Source: Marsupella aquatica | Taxonomy: Eukaryota > Marchantiophyta | Direction of reading: 5' to 3' | Assembly (NCBI GenBank): GCA_973895155.1 | Contig: OZ316897.1 | Location: forward strand, 8,122,001-8,186,000 | Length of the DNA stretch: 64,000 bases | Shown here: positions 59,331-64,000 of the stretch, one piece after another | Numbering within the stretch: the stretch's first letter is position 1 | How the letters are laid out: every line of letters starts with the position of its first letter | Position numbers and translations under genes: made by a program | Notes under the pieces: model-generated | What the model saw: the letters and a program-made list of their open reading frames with translations, nothing else | Told to the model about the DNA's origin: nothing | Database searches by the model: none

Positions 59331-62130
59331 TAAGGTCCAACTGGTGCCTTCAATTGCAGCTTTCCGTATATCCAAATTTCTATATTCACACCTAAACTTA
59401 TGAGAAGCTTGTTAAAAGTCATTGGTTAAGTGCTAAGTCTGCAAGCTTTCCTTATGGTAGACAAAGATAGGCTCCCACACTGTTTATGGGAGGTTCCGTA
59501 ACTCTTGAGATATGGGAAAACAATATCCTGGTATGGCCTACTTTTGAGACACTCTCATACAGTGCAAAGTCATGGTTTTAATTCATCAACTTCTCATACT
59601 TTTGGTTGGTGACAGAAATTACTACTAGCTCAGTTGAATGAATAGACAACACCCAAGTTGATGAGGCAAGAGTAAGACCATAGCTTGGTCACAAGGTCGG
59701 AGGAGAATGAATGCCCAAAGCAGGAATGAGACTAAGGTTTGCTTTACAAGAAGTGGGGGTACTTGTGGCTTTTGTTCCCCACCAAAACAAACTACAGGGC
59801 CACTTCTTTGAGCCTATATAGAGATGAGGACATTCAAGCCCCTTGCACCAATTTCAGAGACTCGCCCTGCCCCCAATCCCTCCGTAGACAGAATTCCTAC
59901 TCCGTAGTTTTCTTGTGGTGGATACAAGAGCAAGTTTGCAATTCACAATTACTGACTTCACTTGATTCAGTCAATTAAGGGTTCAACAGGTTCACTCAAA
60001 AAATACATTAGAGCATTTGTGAAACCCCAAATGAATTTTGCGGCTTAAATTTTGTGAATCAAATCATGCTTTGCGCAGGGTCCTGCGCGAACTAGGATGG
60101 CATGCAGCGGTATGTGGATCTGCTGATTCTATGTGTGAGTTGCTAAGGAGTGCTGATTTCAAGTAGACGGACCAACTTACTGGTTGATCTTGTCTTAATT
60201 GAGTTTTCTACTATTTGCCAGTGGGCTTGTAGAATTGAGAAGTTGGCAAACTTTGCAAACTTATCTCCTGCAGTTTTATGATGAAGACTTACAATAACTT
60301 ACAATGACCCAAGTTATGACCCTAGATAGTAGTAGGCTAGTTACATAATTATCAATTGACCAAACATGCTCAGTGAGAAATGAAAATGCCATGAAATCCC
60401 TGGATATGGAATGTTCTACATGCAACAACAGCATGAAAATCTGAAAAGCAAGAAACTCCTAGTTAGAGAATTTGTGGCGATTCCAGTGCAGAGGACTTCA
60501 GCAGCCAGATTTGGTGCAGAAAGAACCTTCTAAACAAGACTGAGTCTGTACGATAAGCAGGTTACAAAAGTTAAAACAATTTTCTGGCAAGTGATAGCCA
60601 AATGGCTCTTCAAGAGGCATTAATAGTTTTCAGGGTATTTGGGGGGACCCCTACGCCTTAGAGTTATAGACAAAGATTGGTTGATTGGTAAAGGGTGCAT
60701 CTGTATACATGTTGTCCCTTCTAGGACCTTGACAACAGGCCCCTCACCAAAGTGTCCACTTAGGTCCAATGGTATAGCTAAGTAGGCCTTGTCCCTAAGT
60801 TTGTTTCAATAATTTCATTACATTCTGCTTCGTCCAATGTGGCCTACTTGGTCATGATTTTGTTTTCCATCCAATTTTTAATGCCATAAGAAATATCCAA
60901 TGCAAAAAGAACCACCCCGTCTCTCACTAGGTGTGGGCTGGATTGTGCCTTACCACTCTCCTGTGAATGAAAAATTATATAAGTTTCACAAAAAGAATCA
61001 AGAAAATAGGTTTGGTGAATGTTGTGATTTTGAATGCATCTAGATTGGTTGGCAAAACCCAAATTCTAGTACAAATTGTGTGGACGACTCAACCCTTCTG
61101 ATATCCAGCATCTGTGTGAAAATCATATAGAAGCCACATATGATTAATATTTGGGAAATCGTAACCTCAAAATCCACCATAGTTTTTGCTTTCCCTGAAG
61201 GTTTTGCTTGTTGAAGTGTGGTACGGGTTGGTTTGGAAGGTGCATTGTAGGCTGGACAGTTTAGAAGGGGGGCGAACCAAAGCATGCACTAACATTGTGA
61301 GAGAGGAGAACCAGGGAATTATTAAGATCAGATTGGGAAGGGTATAATTGGACTTCACACCAAGAAAGATGTTATTTGGAAATGTCATGCAGGTGAGGAA
61401 CATAGGGAATTAATAAGTAAGGAGTAAGGAAGAGAATCAAGATGCACTTTCAACCAATTTTTTTCTTGAAGTTAGGGGCAATGAGATGGAAACAATGTCG
61501 AATACCACAAATATTTGGCATGTGAGAGGATAACTGCCCAATATTAATATCAAGGTTGTTCATCATGCCTAGTACTAGGTGCAATTTCAGCTCTGATTAA
61601 GTTAATTTTGTGCTGAAGTAGGTTACTTTGCAAGTATCTGACATTTGACATCAAACAACTGTAATATTGTCATCGAATACTTGGTTGGGGCATTGTTCCA
61701 TATTACTTTTGCAATATGCACTTCAATATGTCTGTTGGCAATAAAATGAGTTCGATTTCAAAATATAAGAATGCAGCTTGATAATGAGTTTTCACACAGG
61801 ATATTTCAAAAATCTTTCAGCGTAGTGAAAATTAATTGACTTTTAATTTCTCCAATCATGTTGCAATGTCTCACCCTTGATTGTGCGTGATATAGCATGT
61901 TCATGCTCATCCTGGAACATGCTATTTTTTGTGTCTAGTGATATGTGTGACAATTGCTTTTATCTGCAAAGAATCTTGTGCACTAGCCTTGGCTCGTCCT
62001 TTGCATCTTTTCAAGACCTTTGTGGAAGGTTGTTCATGTACATTATTGTACCAATTCTTAGTCAGAAATCCATTTTGTGATTGAGTTGACTGCAATGTCT
62101 CCAAATTTTCCTGTCAGATGCTTTGGTTAG
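59331..62130. other. Gene-free AT-rich intergenic stretch
   Basis: No supported gene. A 31-residue protein-like island (60071-60166) stands out (see findings) but lacks an ATG and splice partners. The remaining frames are 60-80 codons and unremarkable. Confidence 0.5.
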
Positions 62131-62151
62131 TAAGTACATCAAAATAAACTA

Positions 62152-62281
62152 TACATCAAAATAGAATATGACATATATAGTATAATTATTGTCTACATAT
62201 ATCATTCCATACCATGATAAACCTCATTATTTTCTTGAAATCAGTGAGTATACACCACATATTATCACATTTTGATGTGTG
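62152..62281. repeat. Small foldback (MITE-like) repeat, copy 2
   Basis: ACATCAAAATAGAATATGAC on the left and CACATTTTGATGTGTG on the right form a terminal inverted repeat. The interior order matches 6972-7071 (GACATATA, CATACCATGATAA, then the right end). An extra left-end fragment, TACATCAAAATAAAC, lies just outside at 62135. About 55 kb from copy 1 in this window. Confidence 0.55.
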
Positions 62282-63736
62282 CTTATCGATAGGGTTTGGT
62301 TAGGGTCACTATTCACTATATTATAAGCCCATTATATGGTGGGAGGGAATTTGGTTAGTAGGGTAAGACATCAAGCCCCTCAATTTTACGGTGCAGGTAG
62401 TTTGAACTTTCAAATTTTCAAAAAAAAGAAATATTCTTAGTTGAAAACCATTTTTCCATCCTAGAATAATCTTTGATATATGCGGTTTCCCTTTGTCCTT
62501 ATCGAGTGCATAGGGATGATCGTTGTAGGGTTTTCTCAGATATATCAATTAGATATTGAGCCTTAAGTATCATCTACAGTGCCCGCTATGGTGACCCTTG
62601 ACATTGAGGTTAAAATGCCATCAGCAGATGTCAAAAAACTATGATAGAAATGTTTTCATTATTAAAATCACATAGGTCCAATGAGGATGTTGTGCAATTT
62701 TCCCTTTATTCCAGTTGTATGGCAACTTGATTGACCAACAGTACTTCCTTGAAACATCCTTTCTTACATAAATTGACAAAGGCACTCGAATGATGCACAT
62801 CTCCAGGAGCCTAACGGTGATAGTGGAGATGTGTGTAATTAGCCTAAAGCCAGTAAAAGACTTTATCTCGAGGTACTTTTCCCCCTCCAAATTTCCTCTA
62901 GCAAGCAAAGCTAGGCAATGTTGTGAAAATGAATCAGCTTTCTGTATTTCCTATACTGGATTTGTTTTGGGGGAATGCATATTGCATGGCATATTGTATA
63001 TGACATTTATACCATATATGAATGTCCATCCGGAATTCCAGCCTTTGGATGGCTCTTTGTTAATAATTTTTTTTCTTTGTTTTTGGCCTCATATTTGCTT
63101 CCAACTAAAGCATGGCCATGGAAGAGACTACCCTTTTGTTGAGTGGCATGCCTTAAGTTTGCTCTGACCAGATTTCAGAGCAACGACTCTAATCTGGCTT
63201 TAGTCCTGTCTTTATATCCAAATCCTTCCAAGACAATGATTTTGTTCATCTGGAGTGTCATTCACTTAAGTTTGGAAAAGATGGTGTTTAGTTTCACCCA
63301 ATGTAGAGTCCTCACCTCTCTGATCTACAGGTTGGTGATGACACTCGGTCAATGGCTAAGATCATTGGGCATGGGTCACCTTCATATAGAAGACTCACAA
63401 AGGCTCCCAAAACATAAACTCAAGAATTTGGCTTTTAGGTGGGAAGCCAACTATAATATATATTCCAATATAACTCTCATGGCTATGAAACTAGTCAAAA
63501 AGGTTTTATTGGCAGGTTCCCTCTTTCTCATAGAGGTTTTTTAATGCTAGATAATGAGAGGAATTAGGGCATGTAACTTGTGGTGTAACAACAGTTTTCT
63601 TTAAAGTATTTGGATTGGCTTCCTCAGGAATTTGTATTTTACCTTTCTTGGAGGAAGTCTGTTAAAGGAAGGTGTCTGATAGAATCTGGTTCTGAATATT
63701 GCCTGACTTGGGCAAGTTGTTGAACCTACTGTTCAG
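62282..63736. other. Upstream region of the F-box/kelch gene
   Basis: Contains no recognisable coding exon. Frames at 62790-63167 and 63143-63544 (125 and 133 codons) show no domain; they may be leader, intron or random. A first exon carrying the true start of the F-box gene could lie here. Confidence 0.4.
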
Positions 63737-64000
63737 GGAAGAAGGTGGTAGACATGTAGCAGATACTCTCATACCAGGCCTTCCGGATGATTTGGCTTTG
63801 CAATGCTTGGCCAAGATATCTCATGGATATCATGGAATTCTCCAAGCAGTGTGCAGAAGATGGTATGCCCTCATACAAAGTGATGAATATGGAAGAGCTC
63901 AATATCAAGATGGTAAATGTGGGGATTGGCTTTTTGTCCTCACTGAAGAACCAAAGGAAGGATGTTGGAAAGCTTATGATCCTATGGCTGGAAATTGGCA
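63737..64000 (+). CDS. F-box/kelch-repeat protein, 5' part
   Basis: Open in one frame from a splice-acceptor-like TGTTCAG (ending 63736) to the window edge. The frame has a TGA near 63700, so the start codon lies in an upstream exon or the gene is 5'-damaged. Residues include IPGLPDDLALQCLAKISHGY (F-box core, LPDDLAL..CL), VCRRWYALI, then WLFVLTEEP and WKAYDPMAGNW (first kelch blade with the aromatic and YDP marks). F-box proteins bind SKP1 and recruit targets to an SCF ubiquitin ligase; the kelch propeller chooses the substrate. The text resembles plant F-box/kelch proteins such as Arabidopsis At1g16250 (from memory, unchecked). Truncated by the window end. Confidence 0.82.

Noticed and set aside
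1-64000. CRISPR array, tRNA, rRNA or prokaryotic operon
   Set aside because: Direct repeats found lack uniform repeat-spacer structure; no tRNA T-loop/anticodon context or rRNA core was seen; genes are spliced eukaryotic genes.

Overview
The window is nuclear DNA of a land plant. It carries intron-containing plant genes with long leaders: receptor-like kinases, the splicing factor SF3A3, a BTB protein and an F-box/kelch protein. A telo-box lies upstream of SF3A3. I see no bacterial-type operons and no rRNA or tRNA gene. Introns of 150-1100 bp, purine-rich CTG/GAA-containing leaders, abundant small tandem repeats and a restriction-like-endonuclease LINE fit a bryophyte (liverwort or moss) best. 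That placement is inference and I cannot name the species. One 100-base N gap (23732-23831) shows this is a draft scaffold.

Layout. 1-8300 is gene-poor and repeat-bearing. It holds a complete non-autonomous Mutator-like foldback element (1407-2381, 9-bp target duplication), minisatellites and a segmental tandem duplication. 8325-11681 is a two-exon LRR receptor kinase of the LRR-VIII type, 992 aa. 11682-17500 is intergenic, with a ~279-bp tandem array and a nested 146/43-bp array just upstream of the next gene. 17665-22360 is SF3A3, 12 exons, 511 aa, a core U2 snRNP component. 22361-24500 is intergenic and contains the gap and a very GC-rich block. 25936-30094 is a germ-cell-less-like BTB/POZ protein with a long repetitive leader. 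30095-39300 is gene-free, dominated by degenerate tandem repeats. 40563-44874 is a seven-exon receptor kinase: signal peptide, eight-cysteine (lipid-transfer-like) ectodomain, one membrane segment, CRCK-like kinase and Ser/Pro-rich tail. 44875-50400 is intergenic, with a tandem array and a decayed Cys-rich coding tract (about 46984-48230). About 50400-55030, minus strand, is an RLE-type non-LTR retrotransposon. Its ~1000-codon RT/endonuclease frame is broken by two in-frame stops, and its 5' side carries three ~182-bp repeats. 55030-63700 is mostly unannotatable DNA with minisatellites. The last ~260 bases are the 5' part of an F-box/kelch gene that runs off the window.

The genes do not form a pathway. 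There are two membrane kinases (signalling), one constitutive splicing factor and two probable ubiquitin-ligase adaptors (BTB and F-box), separated by transposon-rich spacers. Gene models were assembled by eye from open frames, GT/AG sites and phase. Most exon joins are phase-consistent; the weakest is BTB exon 3.
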